From Leeuwenhoekiella aestuarii (lineage in GTDB: Bacteria > Bacteroidota > Bacteroidia > Flavobacteriales > Flavobacteriaceae), in NCBI RefSeq assembly GCF_004104055.1, contig NZ_QOVJ01000004.1, positions 124,001 through 188,000 of the forward strand: a stretch of DNA of 64,000 bases, read 5' to 3'. Shown piece after piece: positions 53,951 to 62,970 of the stretch (the stretch's first letter is position 1; each line of letters opens with the position of its first letter). A model generated the notes under the pieces. The model made no database searches, had not been told where the DNA came from, and saw nothing but the letters and a program-made list of their open reading frames with translations. Position numbers and translations under genes: made by a program.

Positions 53951-54109
53951 ATGACTAAGATTGTAAAAGATTCTGATGACGAGAAGGAACGGGACTATAT
54001 CCTTCAGGATAATAAAAAAACACGCTTTGGCGCCGGCTTTATCGTTGTCGTGCTGATTATATTGGTTTTGGCCGTGATCGGTTCGTTTATTTATTTTGAG
54101 GTCGTTTAG
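53951..54109 (+). CDS. Small single-pass membrane protein
   Basis: 52-aa protein from Met 53951 (an upstream in-frame Met at 53924 is less likely). A charged cytosolic start (TKIVKDSDDEKERDYILQDN) is followed by one membrane segment (about 27-49, GFIVVVLIILVLAVIGSFIYF). No family recognised. Isolated between repeat-filled spacers. Confidence 0.55.
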   Translation: MTKIVKDSDDEKERDYILQDNKKTRFGAGFIVVVLIILVLAVIGSFIYFEVV

Positions 54110-55067
54110 TTGGATTTAGGCTAATTCCACCGGAGTAGCCCCCTTCCCCTCCCCAAACCTTCTCACTCCTGAAAGCTTTCGGGAGAAAAGGGACTTGATG
54201 CTAACTCAACTTGAGGCTTTACTACAAATTATCCAAACCCGAAAGGTTATACGAATTACGATCCCTCGGTTCAGAATAGGCGCAGGCAGCTCCGAAGGAC
54301 AGGAGCGGTAGCGACGCGGAGCTGACAAGACGGTTTTTGGCCGTAAAACGGCTTTTAAAAGGAATACCTTACGCGTTATAGGAATCAATTAGGGATCAAG
54401 ACCAGCTCATTAATATTTAATCTCGATTATCGAGCAAAAAATTTCGAAGCGAGGGTGTCTTTTCTTTTGTTACTTTTCTTTGGACAAGCAAAGAAAAGTA
54501 AGGAACATAAAAACTTCTATTCTTATTTCTGTTCATTTTTTCCATTGATGAAAAAACGAACCAAAAAAATCTAGGCTTATTTTTACATCTTTGAAAACTA
54601 CGCAAATTCCTTATCGTGCGGATAGCAAACCGCTACGCCTGTGCATTCCTCTCGTTCCACTCGTCGGATGCAAGCTCCACTGCCCACCGCTGCGGCATTT
54701 GCTTGTTTTACGACAGATCTAAAAAGTAGGCCATCTCTAAATTGAAACTAAGAATAGTATTCTTTAGCCCTTCCCTCGGTTCAGAATAGGCGTGGGCAGC
54801 TCCGAAGGACAGGAGCGGTAGCGACGCGGAGCTGATAAGACGTTTTTTGCCTGATAAGGCAAAAAATTCCTAAGCGAGGGGCTCTTTTCTTTTGATTCGT
54901 TTTCTTTGGAGAAGCAAAGAAAATGAATGAAACATAATTAGAAGTAAGTACTACTCAAATCTCCGTTAGGAGATCAATCAACACTTCATCAGAAGATCTA
55001 ACATCTATTCATCTCCCTGTTCTTTTGCCTTTATACAAAAGAACCAAAAGATAACAACAGGTAACCT
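54110..55067. repeat. Repeat island I
   Basis: Non-coding. It contains R4 (54150-54280, pairing with 55790-55920), R2 (54310-54486, pairing with 63708-63884), R5 (54449-54579, pairing with 56448-56578) and R1 copy 1 (54571-54890, near-identical to 56145-56464; its first 221 bp recur at 63365-63585). A TTACTTTTCTTTG / CAAAGAAAAGTAA inverted repeat flanks GACAAG within R5. Confidence 0.85.
54571..54890. repeat. Dispersed repeat R1, copy 1
   Basis: About 320 bp, from CTAGGCTTATTTTTACATC to the TTCCTAAGCGAGGGG area, with only a few differences from copy 2 (constant offset 1574). Internal dyad CAGCTCCG...CGGAGCTG. No transposase is associated. Confidence 0.85.
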
Positions 55068-55532
55068 TTAATTAAATAATATACCCAACACCCCTGATAA
55101 AAGCGCATCTTTTATTGTGGAAGCTCCATACGGATTGAACGAATCCCGTACGGGATTTATCGTATTAAAACCAGGATCAAAAAAATTGAATTGAGTCCTT
55201 ACTAATGCCTGACTCAAATCACTTCCTGAAAAACCGTCCGTTAAAACATGAGCTTGTGGCACGTATGACATCAAAGTCGTATTGGGTGTATATCCGTCTT
55301 CCGTTACAGAATACGTGTCGTACCAATTATGAGTGGGATTATATAAAGAAAGTGCCTCAGTAAATTCAGGTAGCGTTAAAGTGAGCGCAAGCTTTGTCTG
55401 AACTGGTATCTGGAAACTACTAACTGGTTTATTTATACTATTTGATGTAAAACCTATACCATTATTTTGGGCAAAAATAGAACTGCTTATCACTAAACAA
55501 CCTATTACTAAAAGTGATTTAAAAAAATTCAT
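55068..55532 (-). CDS. Secreted protein of unknown function
   Basis: 154-aa protein with a clear signal peptide (about 1-21, ends IFAQ). The mature part is rich in Asn, Ser, Thr and Pro with many aromatic residues (HNWYDTYSV, FNFFDPGF). No family recognised. Flanked on both sides by repeat islands, suggesting an accessory or recently rearranged neighbourhood. Confidence 0.65.
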   Translation of the reverse strand: MNFFKSLLVIGCLVISSSIFAQNNGIGFTSNSINKPVSSFQIPVQTKLALTLTLPEFTEALSLYNPTHNWYDTYSVTEDGYTPNTTLMSYVPQAHVLTDGFSGSDLSQALVRTQFNFFDPGFNTINPVRDSFNPYGASTIKDALLSGVLGILFN

Positions 55533-57175
55533 AAGCTACTGATTTGATTGGTACGAGTTAATAATACATTTTACATCAAAAATTAAACCATTAATTTTCT
55601 TAACGATCATTCAAAATAGTGCAACTAGTTCGTTGATTAAAAGGAAACACCAAGTAATCTGCTTCGGTAGGTCATTTCTAGAGTTCACCCTGAGCGTGTC
55701 GAAAAGACAGTAGAGAAATCACACATTAAGTTCGCTGTTTAAAGTTGCAGTGGATGGTATTACAAAACCATCCTTCATAATCGCCCTCATCCCCAACCCT
55801 TTTCCCTCCTGAAAGCTTTCGGGAGAAAAAAGGGACTTGATGCTAACTCAACTTGAGGCTTTACTACAGAATATTCAAATCCGAAGGATCAAAAGAATAA
55901 AATCCCTCGGTTCAAAATAGTCCTTAAGTTATGCTAATCCATATAGATAGGGCGATTTGTGGGTTCAGAACTATAAAAGCGAAATTTTAACTTCTATTCT
56001 TCTTCTCTTTCTTTTTTACTCAGGAGTTTGCTATTTTTTTAGGACTTCGTGAATCTACGATTTGCATCGCCCAAAAAAGAAATCGACTGTAGGGAGATTC
56101 ACGAACTCCTATACAATCTAAATAAGTGAGCTAAACAAAAAAGTCTAGGCTTATTTTTACATCTTTGAAAACTACGCAAATTCCTTATCGTGCGGATAGC
56201 AAACCGCTACGCCTGTGCATTCCTCTCGTTCCACTCGTCGGATGCAAGCTCCACTGCCCACCGCTGCGGCATTTGCTTGTTTTACGACAGATCTAAAAAG
56301 TAGGCCATCTCTAAATTGAAACTAAGAATAGTATTCTTTAGCCCTTCCCTCGGTTCAGAATAGGCGTGGGCAGCTCCGAAGGACAGGAGCGGTAGCGACG
56401 CGGAGCTGATAAGACGTTTTTTGCCAGATAAGGCAAAAAATTCCTAAGCGAGGGTGTCTTTTCTTTTGTTACTTTTCTTTGGACAAGCAAAGAAAAGTAA
56501 GGAACATAAAAACTTCTATTCTTATTTCTGTTCATTTTTTCCATTGATGAAAAAACGAACCAAAAAAATCTAGGCTTACATGAGCTTCTCTAAATTTTTT
56601 GTTCCCTCCGCTGCATGCGCTTAACTCGGCCACGGGCCTCAAACAGAACCGCCTGCTAAGCTACGCTCACTTCAAATTTAACGAGAACCTCATGATAGGC
56701 CGATACTGGCATTCTATCAGAATTTAGATAGTACATAATAACTACACGAATAAAACTATATGTATTCATACCCGAAGGGTTTGGTTTCCTTTTGGTCAGT
56801 ATAGCAGCCGTTGTCCGTTAAAAATTCATGAAGCCTTGGAAGGAATTTAGGACAACTGTTGCGGTTTTCGCCCCAAGGCGAAAAATACCTATCCAAAAGG
56901 CGTCGTTTCTTTTGGTTCGTTTTCTTTAGACGAGTAAAGAAAATGAACAAACATGATTAGAAATAAGCATTACTAAAATCTCCGTTAGGAGATCAATCAA
57001 CACTTCATCAGAAGATCTAACATCTATTCATCTCCCAGTTCTTCCACATTGATGCAAAAGAACCAACCCGTCTGGTAAGCCAGGCAGGAAAACCATTATT
57101 TATAAAGCTTTAACAGGCTGTTACTATATCTTCATTAAATGATTTTGAAAAGGTCAGTATATTTCAACAACAACC
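55533..57175. repeat. Repeat island II
   Basis: 1.6 kb without a credible gene. Contains R4 copy 2 (55790-55920), R3 copy 1 (55991-56082, matching 63263-63354), R1 copy 2 (56145-56464) and R5 copy 2 (56448-56578). Within R3 an AGGACTTCGTGAATCT arm near 56040 faces AGATTCACGAACTCCT near 56095. Remaining sequence (56580-57175) shows further decayed pieces. Confidence 0.8.
56145..56464. repeat. Dispersed repeat R1, copy 2
   Basis: Near-identical to 54571-54890. The first 221 bp are also present at 63365-63585. Immediately followed by R5, whereas in copy 1 R5 comes before R1, so the blocks are shuffled. Confidence 0.85.
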
Positions 57176-57835
57176 TTAAAACACCGTATACAAGGTTGTT
57201 ACCAACCTTCCTTTAACTCCCGGCGCCGGTAGGGATAACAGCTGTTTGGCGGCTTTCACTTTAAAATTAAAAGGAGGCGCCAGCAGATCAACCCCGCTGT
57301 GTTTTTTAAGACGAATACCTTGTCCGGATATAATATCTATGTTGGGTGTGAATTCCGCTTCCGGCACGTGCTCGGTAAGGATCACGTATGGATAGGCATA
57401 TAACTGGTTGACGATACGCTGGATTTCTGCATTAGAAAGGTGTTGCAATACCTGCCGCACTAATGCTACATCACCTTCAGGCAAAGCATCGTTGGCAAGA
57501 TCAATGGTGTCAAAAGTGAGCTGTTTACTTTTAAACGTGTTGTTGTTGTGGGCAATCAACTCGGGTACGATATCGACGGCTTTATAGGCCTGGGTATAGG
57601 AGACCAACTCCTTCCCTACATTAAAATCCCCACACCCCAGATCACAGATTACGGGTGGGTTTTCCAGGCTTTTAAAAAAAGCAATCACCTCCTCGATATA
57701 CGGCTGTACTGTTTCTGCATCGTGCGAACCCGCTCCGGAATAAAATGAGGTGTCACGCCCACCCCACAGGTTCTGTTCATACACCTGCTGCATGGCATCT
57801 TTGGTGGGCCAGGGTTTTTTGGAGGTTTTTTTCAT
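57176..57835 (-). CDS. Class I SAM-dependent methyltransferase
   Basis: 219-aa protein from Met 57835 (the frame extends 20 codons upstream). SAM-binding motif I CDLGCGDFNVG is at about 67-77, with the acidic loop AVDIVPEL and motif VALVRQVLQHL characteristic of the fold. The substrate cannot be read; the GGRDTSFYSGAGSH segment near the start is typical of an unstudied subgroup. Isolated gene downstream of the repeat island. Confidence 0.8.
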   Translation of the reverse strand: MKKTSKKPWPTKDAMQQVYEQNLWGGRDTSFYSGAGSHDAETVQPYIEEVIAFFKSLENPPVICDLGCGDFNVGKELVSYTQAYKAVDIVPELIAHNNNTFKSKQLTFDTIDLANDALPEGDVALVRQVLQHLSNAEIQRIVNQLYAYPYVILTEHVPEAEFTPNIDIISGQGIRLKKHSGVDLLAPPFNFKVKAAKQLLSLPAPGVKGRLVTTLYTVF

Positions 57836-58512
57836 TGGAAGCAAGTTAAAGCAGGTTTTAAAATATACCAACTGAGCCCTAATAACCAAATACAAATTTT
57901 GATAAAGATACTCTTCAATACTTCAATCAGTGTGAATCTGGAGCGTGCTTAATACCCAGTTATCCGTAAAAGGTAATTGCAGAGGAATGACAAAACTTTA
58001 GCTAAAAAGAACATGTTTTGGCAGTGAAGCTTCTAACGGGCAAAATGACCATAAACTTCTTTTATTCAAACATTTATACGTAATCGAAAACGTTATAGTT
58101 ACGAAATAATAATGTATATTTATGCTCAGTATGAGGTGTTCCTCCAAGTGAAATGAATCACAGACGTGTAAAAAATCTAAGTTATGGCTTCCTATCTTGT
58201 GCTAAAAAAAAACCAGTAATAACCTTATATCAAGATAAAAAGGTATTGTTATATCCTAAAACACGAGTATAAGTCTTCCAATTTTTATCCAATGTAAAAA
58301 ATCCAATTGGCTAATCTAAGATTTAAAAAAATGCAGATTCATTTAGATAACCATAACTATTTAGCAGTTCTTAGGTATGGTATAACTAGCTACACCTTGA
58401 GTTTGTGTTTTTTAAACTTTATAAAAAGCCACTATTCAAAGAGTAGTATAACTGCCAGTAACGCGTTAACTGGTAGTTTACTAGCGTATTGAACTTTAAA
58501 CTTTAAGCCCTA
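57836..58512. other. Spacer upstream of the hybrid kinase
   Basis: 677 bp without a credible gene; a short open frame at 58307-58492 lacks support. A hairpin-forming AACTGCCAGT / ACTGGTAGTT dyad (58451-58477) lies about 35 bp before the kinase ATG. Confidence 0.5.
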
Positions 58513-60741
58513 ATGAAGTTATTACCTACAGTATTTACCTTAGTTGTAGCCTGGTCTATTACCTATTCTCAAAACATTAAGGAGACGACCACCATCTCAC
58601 CTGATTCCACCAAAGAGGAAATAGTTGCTTACCTAAAAAGCAATATCAAAAAATCAGCTATTGAATTTGAGAAAGAAAACTATCCGGCTTCAATTCTCTA
58701 CAACTATAAGAATTTAAGACTGGCAGAGAAGATTGGAGATTCCTTATTACTGGCGATTTCCAGAAGTCATATTGCCAATGACTACTTGAGATTAGACAAC
58801 CCGGAGCAGGCCCGCGATTATATTGATAAAAATATAATTATGGCCGAAAGCATGAACGATACTGCACTGATTAATGCCGCAAAAATTGATCTTGCTAATA
58901 TTTATCTGGAAGAAAAAAATTACGAAGATTTTATACGCTTAAACAAAGAAGTGATTGTTCTGGCAAAACATGTCAAAGATAATCGGCGGTTAATCATCAG
59001 CTCCCTGAATATTGCAGATGCCTATTTATTTAAACTGGAGCGGGCAGATCTGGCCAGACCGTATTTAGACTCGTTGCGTATCTATAATGCAAACGAGACC
59101 CGGGAAGCTGTTAAAATACCAGAAGAAGATTTCTATTATCTTGAAGGTAAATATGATTTTCTAAAAGAGAATTTTAGCGGAGCAAAAGAAAACTTTTCAT
59201 TTGTTTTGAATCATTACCGGGACTACCAAAAGCTGGATTACCTGTTAGAATCGTATTCCGGGTACATTCACAGTCTGGGTAAATTGGGAGCGTATGAAGA
59301 AGCTTACGATAGCTTTGGGGTATTAGATACGCTGTTTGAACGTAAACTCAACAGCATTCAGGAAGAGTCTAACAAGATTTTGAAGCATCGCCTCAAAATT
59401 GAAAGTATAGAACAGCAAATTAAGCATACCGAACTGCAAAGCAAAATCATTGCTGCACGAGCACAGAATAATAGAACCTTACTGGGTGCTTCTGTAATTA
59501 TAGTAATTGCACTGGTCACCGTATTGATCTTTTTTATCTATGAGCGTAAAAAAAGATCGGCACTTGTACTTCAACTCCAATGTAAAAACGAGGAGTATCT
59601 CGAGGCTAAAGATAAGTCTGAAGAGATGACCCGCATCAAAACCAAATTCCTTTCAACCATCAGTCACGAACTCAGAACCCCCTTATACGGCATCATTGGC
59701 TTATCTGACTATTTATTTCAGAAATCAAAATTATCTGAATACGCAAAAGAACTTCAGTCTTTAAAATTCTCAGCCCATTACTTGCTCAATCTGGTGAATG
59801 ACGTGCTTACGCTCAATAAAATTGAATCAGGCACGAGTGTTGAAACAGAGCACAAACCCTTTAATTTACAAGAACTCATTGATGGTATATGTCTTTCTTT
59901 AAAATTTATGAAAAAACAGAATAGCAATACCTTAACAATTGAAATCGCCGAAGAAATCCCCAAAATAGTGATAGGCGATAAAATAAAACTATCACAAATC
60001 ATAATAAACCTGGTAGGTAATGCCTTAAAGTTTACTAAGAATGGTGAAATAAAAATCCTGATAAACCTTGTACAAAAAGTGGATAACGCAGTTACGCTTA
60101 AATTTGAGATTCAGGATAACGGCATTGGCATCTCTGAAGCTGAACACCATGAAATATTCAGAGAATTTACCAACCTCAACAAAACAAGCTTGTTTGCGGG
60201 TACCGGCCTCGGTCTCAGCATTGTTACCAAATTACTAAAAGAAATGGATTCCCAAATTCAATTAACCAGTGAACTTGGAGTGGGTTCTACGTTCTATTTT
60301 ATAGTGAAACTGGATACCCCAGACCCCTTAGAACAAAATGTGGTATCGGGCTTGGCGAGCGCTAATGAGAAACAGCTTTGTGGGAAAAAAATCCTGATTA
60401 TAGATGATAATCACATCAACCAGATGGTCACTCAAAAGTACGTAGAACGTTTTGGAGCTACAGCAAAAGCTGTAGACACGGCCATTGAGGGGATAAAACT
60501 GCTTAAAGCCGAACGTTTTGATCTCATATTAATGGATCTTAACATGCCTAAGATTAACGGTCTGAAGGCAACTTCAATAATCAGAACATTTAATAAAGAC
60601 ATTAAAATCATCATTTTATCTGCAACAGAAGTTCAGGAACTGCGAACTAAAATAAAAGGCTACGACATCAATGACTTCCTATCAAAACCTCATAAAACCG
60701 AAGATTTACAAGAGTTGCTTACAAAGCATCTTATTGAGTAA
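58513..60741 (+). CDS. Hybrid TPR histidine kinase with receiver domain
   Basis: 742-aa membrane kinase. Signal peptide (1-19, ends TYSQ), periplasmic TPR-like repeats (about 45-280), coiled coil, one membrane helix (about 322-344), HisKA with H385 in SHELRTPLYG, ATPase domain (NLVGNALKF, DNGIGIS, GTGLGLSIV), and a C-terminal receiver with phospho-acceptor D675 in LILMDLNMP. Orphan: no separate regulator or HPt gene beside it. Hybrid architecture implies a phosphorelay. Confidence 0.92.
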   Translation: MKLLPTVFTLVVAWSITYSQNIKETTTISPDSTKEEIVAYLKSNIKKSAIEFEKENYPASILYNYKNLRLAEKIGDSLLLAISRSHIANDYLRLDNPEQARDYIDKNIIMAESMNDTALINAAKIDLANIYLEEKNYEDFIRLNKEVIVLAKHVKDNRRLIISSLNIADAYLFKLERADLARPYLDSLRIYNANETREAVKIPEEDFYYLEGKYDFLKENFSGAKENFSFVLNHYRDYQKLDYLLESYSGYIHSLGKLGAYEEAYDSFGVLDTLFERKLNSIQEESNKILKHRLKIESIEQQIKHTELQSKIIAARAQNNRTLLGASVIIVIALVTVLIFFIYERKKRSALVLQLQCKNEEYLEAKDKSEEMTRIKTKFLSTISHELRTPLYGIIGLSDYLFQKSKLSEYAKELQSLKFSAHYLLNLVNDVLTLNKIESGTSVETEHKPFNLQELIDGICLSLKFMKKQNSNTLTIEIAEEIPKIVIGDKIKLSQIIINLVGNALKFTKNGEIKILINLVQKVDNAVTLKFEIQDNGIGISEAEHHEIFREFTNLNKTSLFAGTGLGLSIVTKLLKEMDSQIQLTSELGVGSTFYFIVKLDTPDPLEQNVVSGLASANEKQLCGKKILIIDDNHINQMVTQKYVERFGATAKAVDTAIEGIKLLKAERFDLILMDLNMPKINGLKATSIIRTFNKDIKIIILSATEVQELRTKIKGYDINDFLSKPHKTEDLQELLTKHLIE

Positions 60742-60875
60742 GAATCGGGATTTTGCAGAGAACCAGATCAAAAACGTAAACCGCATGTTGTAGCTCCTTC
60801 TCGCTTCTCACCCCTCCCTTTAAATCATTTACCGATGCCCTTTAACCCAAACCACCAGCAACCAAATCTCCCCCA

Positions 60876-62594
60876 TTATACCGCCCGCTGATACGTCATG
60901 CGCTTTAAAACCAGCAAACGCTGCTCCGCCAACTTTTCCGCCTGCTCCAGAAACCGCTCACACACGTGAAAACTGTCCGTACCGTCTGCTTCGGTTACTG
61001 TATACAAGCTGCCGTACTGCACATGCTGCTGCGCATGGGTAAGTAAATACAAGCGCCGCCGCGCTTCAAAAGAAGGGGTTTCGAGCAACTCCTGCGGAAA
61101 GTTGGTAAAACTCCGACACAGGTCTAACAGGTATGGTAATGCGGTATAGGACGGACTGTACTCCCAAAACAAGCGGATCAACCCCAGACAGGTTTGTATC
61201 AGCGCCTGCTCATACATGTACAGGTGTACCAACGCATCTTCGCGGGTATCCAGAATGCGGGTAAGGCCTACCAGATATTTAGCCCGGTTGCTACGGATAT
61301 CCCAGTATTTTTTAAGTTTATGATACCCCTGCGGATGGTACGAACCCCCAAACGTTACAAAGGAGCGCAGTTGCGCATCTTCCTCATAAAGCAACTTCCC
61401 CTCCCCGACTACCCGTTGCAGAAAATTACTACCAGAGTCCAGCGCTTTGTACGCACGTTTAAACGTTTCCAAAATAAAAGTCACCCGCACACGCCTCCCG
61501 CTGGCGTTAAACACCCGGTCAGTAAGTTGCGACGGACGCATCCCCACCGTTTTGTGTGTAATCAGTACGACCACCGCATGGCTCTGGTGCTCCTGCCCTT
61601 CCTGCGGAATAAACAAATTGGCCTGCCGCAACAAGCTGTGCTGTTCCCTATAGATCTGGTAAGCCGAATGCACCCGGTAGTGTTCCTTCAAATAGGAAAG
61701 CACTTCCTGCAAACCGGTTTCCAATGGGGCATACGGGGCTGCTCCCTGAGGTGTGTCTTCGGTTTGTGCTCGTGCAGGGGAATGCTGCGCTACACAGGCA
61801 TCCAGTAATTCGCGAGCGGCAGTATCAACCAGATAAAACACCCGCTCCATGGCCATATGTACCTGATAGCAACTGCGCCGGTCCAGCTCCTCGCTGGGAT
61901 CAAAACCTTCACAGGCCCACACATCCAGCAATTCCAATAGCGTAGGATCGGCATCGGGCGTGGCCGGAGCGGGAAAAATCACCCCCAACTGTGGTAAATA
62001 GCTGCGCAACATACGCACCTCAGCTTCCAGCGAGGCAGCGGACTGTCCCTGCCCGGTGTACAACCGGCTTGCCCAGGCGAGTACCGACTTTAAAACCTCG
62101 ACAAGCACGAGGCAGGTCGCCGGATACGTGTCCTGCTCAAACAATCCCCAGGCCGTATCAAAAAAGACGCCGATACTTGCGGCTTCTAAGTTGATCTGGT
62201 CTTCAGCTTTGTGCAGCAGCTTCTGCAGTTGCCCCTCCTGCGGGTCCCACAGGCGGTAGCCGGACTCGTGTGTATATACGGGAGTACTCAACCCGGCACC
62301 ATTTAAAAAATACAGCTCCCCGTTTTGTAAGCCTGTACGTACCTGCTTTTCGGTATAGGCCTGCAGCGCAAAAGCCGGAAACTGTACCTGCAGTTCCGGT
62401 AAAGTTTGCTCCAAAGCCTGTAAGGCTTCAGAGTCCTGCACTACACCAAGCAGACTGTAGCATGGCTGGGGCTCTTGGGTGATTTCAGTAAGATACAGCG
62501 CCTGTACAGCGGTATGCGTAAATAAGGCTTCGGTGAGCCGATCAAGCGCTGCACCTAGCGCAAATTGGGGAGGAAGTTGGAGTTGGATTTTCAT
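60876..62594 (-). CDS. Duplicated nucleotidyltransferase-like/HEPN protein
   Basis: 572-aa protein from ATG 62594; a TTG three codons upstream is also in frame. Not a family I can name firmly. The two halves (about 1-280 and 290-572) show the same plan: an NT-like strand region (LLGVVQD / VVVLITHK), GELYFLNG versus GKLLYEED, a HEPN-like helical bundle, and an R-x5-H motif (R240-H246 and R514-H520), the catalytic signature of many HEPN RNases. The gene is visibly GC-richer than its surroundings, suggesting transfer. It is divergent from a small HTH regulator. An RNA-targeting role is inference. Confidence 0.6.
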   Translation of the reverse strand: MKIQLQLPPQFALGAALDRLTEALFTHTAVQALYLTEITQEPQPCYSLLGVVQDSEALQALEQTLPELQVQFPAFALQAYTEKQVRTGLQNGELYFLNGAGLSTPVYTHESGYRLWDPQEGQLQKLLHKAEDQINLEAASIGVFFDTAWGLFEQDTYPATCLVLVEVLKSVLAWASRLYTGQGQSAASLEAEVRMLRSYLPQLGVIFPAPATPDADPTLLELLDVWACEGFDPSEELDRRSCYQVHMAMERVFYLVDTAARELLDACVAQHSPARAQTEDTPQGAAPYAPLETGLQEVLSYLKEHYRVHSAYQIYREQHSLLRQANLFIPQEGQEHQSHAVVVLITHKTVGMRPSQLTDRVFNASGRRVRVTFILETFKRAYKALDSGSNFLQRVVGEGKLLYEEDAQLRSFVTFGGSYHPQGYHKLKKYWDIRSNRAKYLVGLTRILDTREDALVHLYMYEQALIQTCLGLIRLFWEYSPSYTALPYLLDLCRSFTNFPQELLETPSFEARRRLYLLTHAQQHVQYGSLYTVTEADGTDSFHVCERFLEQAEKLAEQRLLVLKRMTYQRAV

Positions 62595-62630
62595 ATTAGA
62601 CAAATATTAATTCTTATTTAAATGCAATTT
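62595..62630 (-). promoter_or_regulatory. Near-consensus promoter abutting the HEPN-like gene
   Basis: On the minus strand TTG (about 62626-62628) and then AATATTTG (TAnnTTTG with A for T at position 1) lie so that the ATG at 62594 starts only 6 nt after the -7 box. As with the small gene at 19320, the transcript would be leaderless or almost so. Confidence 0.4.
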
Positions 62631-62748
62631 GTTCTGATTTTCGGAATAAATATACTGTAAATAAGACAAAAAACAAACGAGATGTTTCGAAAAAAGGAAT
62701 TATCTATCCTAAAAACTAACTTTATGTACTTAAAAAAAGAAATATTTA

Positions 62749-62970
62749 ATGACAGCTCTAGGTTTATACTTTTCAAGAAAATCCATAAACAGGTCAGAGG
62801 TTGCACGAAAAACAGGCATCAATAAGACCCGCCTGAGTGAACTTTCAAATCAGGAAAAGACGCATCTAAGAGCTGAAGAACTCTACCTGATTGCATTAGC
62901 TATAGATGTAGACCCGGGCGAGATGTTTATAGAATTGCACCAGGATCTTAAATTACCGGAGGAAAAATAA
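62749..62970 (+). CDS. Small Cro/CI-type HTH regulator
   Basis: 73-aa HTH_3 protein: SRKSINRSEVARKTGINKTRLSEL carries the helix-turn-helix at about 9-34, followed by LRAEELYLIALAIDVDPGEMF as in CI-like repressors. Divergently oriented from the duplicated HEPN-like gene with about 150 bp between, an arrangement typical of regulator/effector pairs. Probably represses its own and the HEPN-like promoter (inference). Confidence 0.8.
   Translation: MTALGLYFSRKSINRSEVARKTGINKTRLSELSNQEKTHLRAEELYLIALAIDVDPGEMFIELHQDLKLPEEK

Noticed and set aside
54417-54605. Open frame encoding a basic 62-aa peptide
   Set aside because: It is repeat R5/R2 read through; the same peptide start reappears at 56338-56544 only because the DNA is repeated.
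54571-54890. R1 as an insertion sequence
   Set aside because: No transposase, no convincing terminal inverted repeats or target duplications seen.
58307-58492. 61-aa open frame upstream of the hybrid kinase
   Set aside because: Low-complexity A/T-rich context, no homologous pattern, ends just before a hairpin; probably chance.
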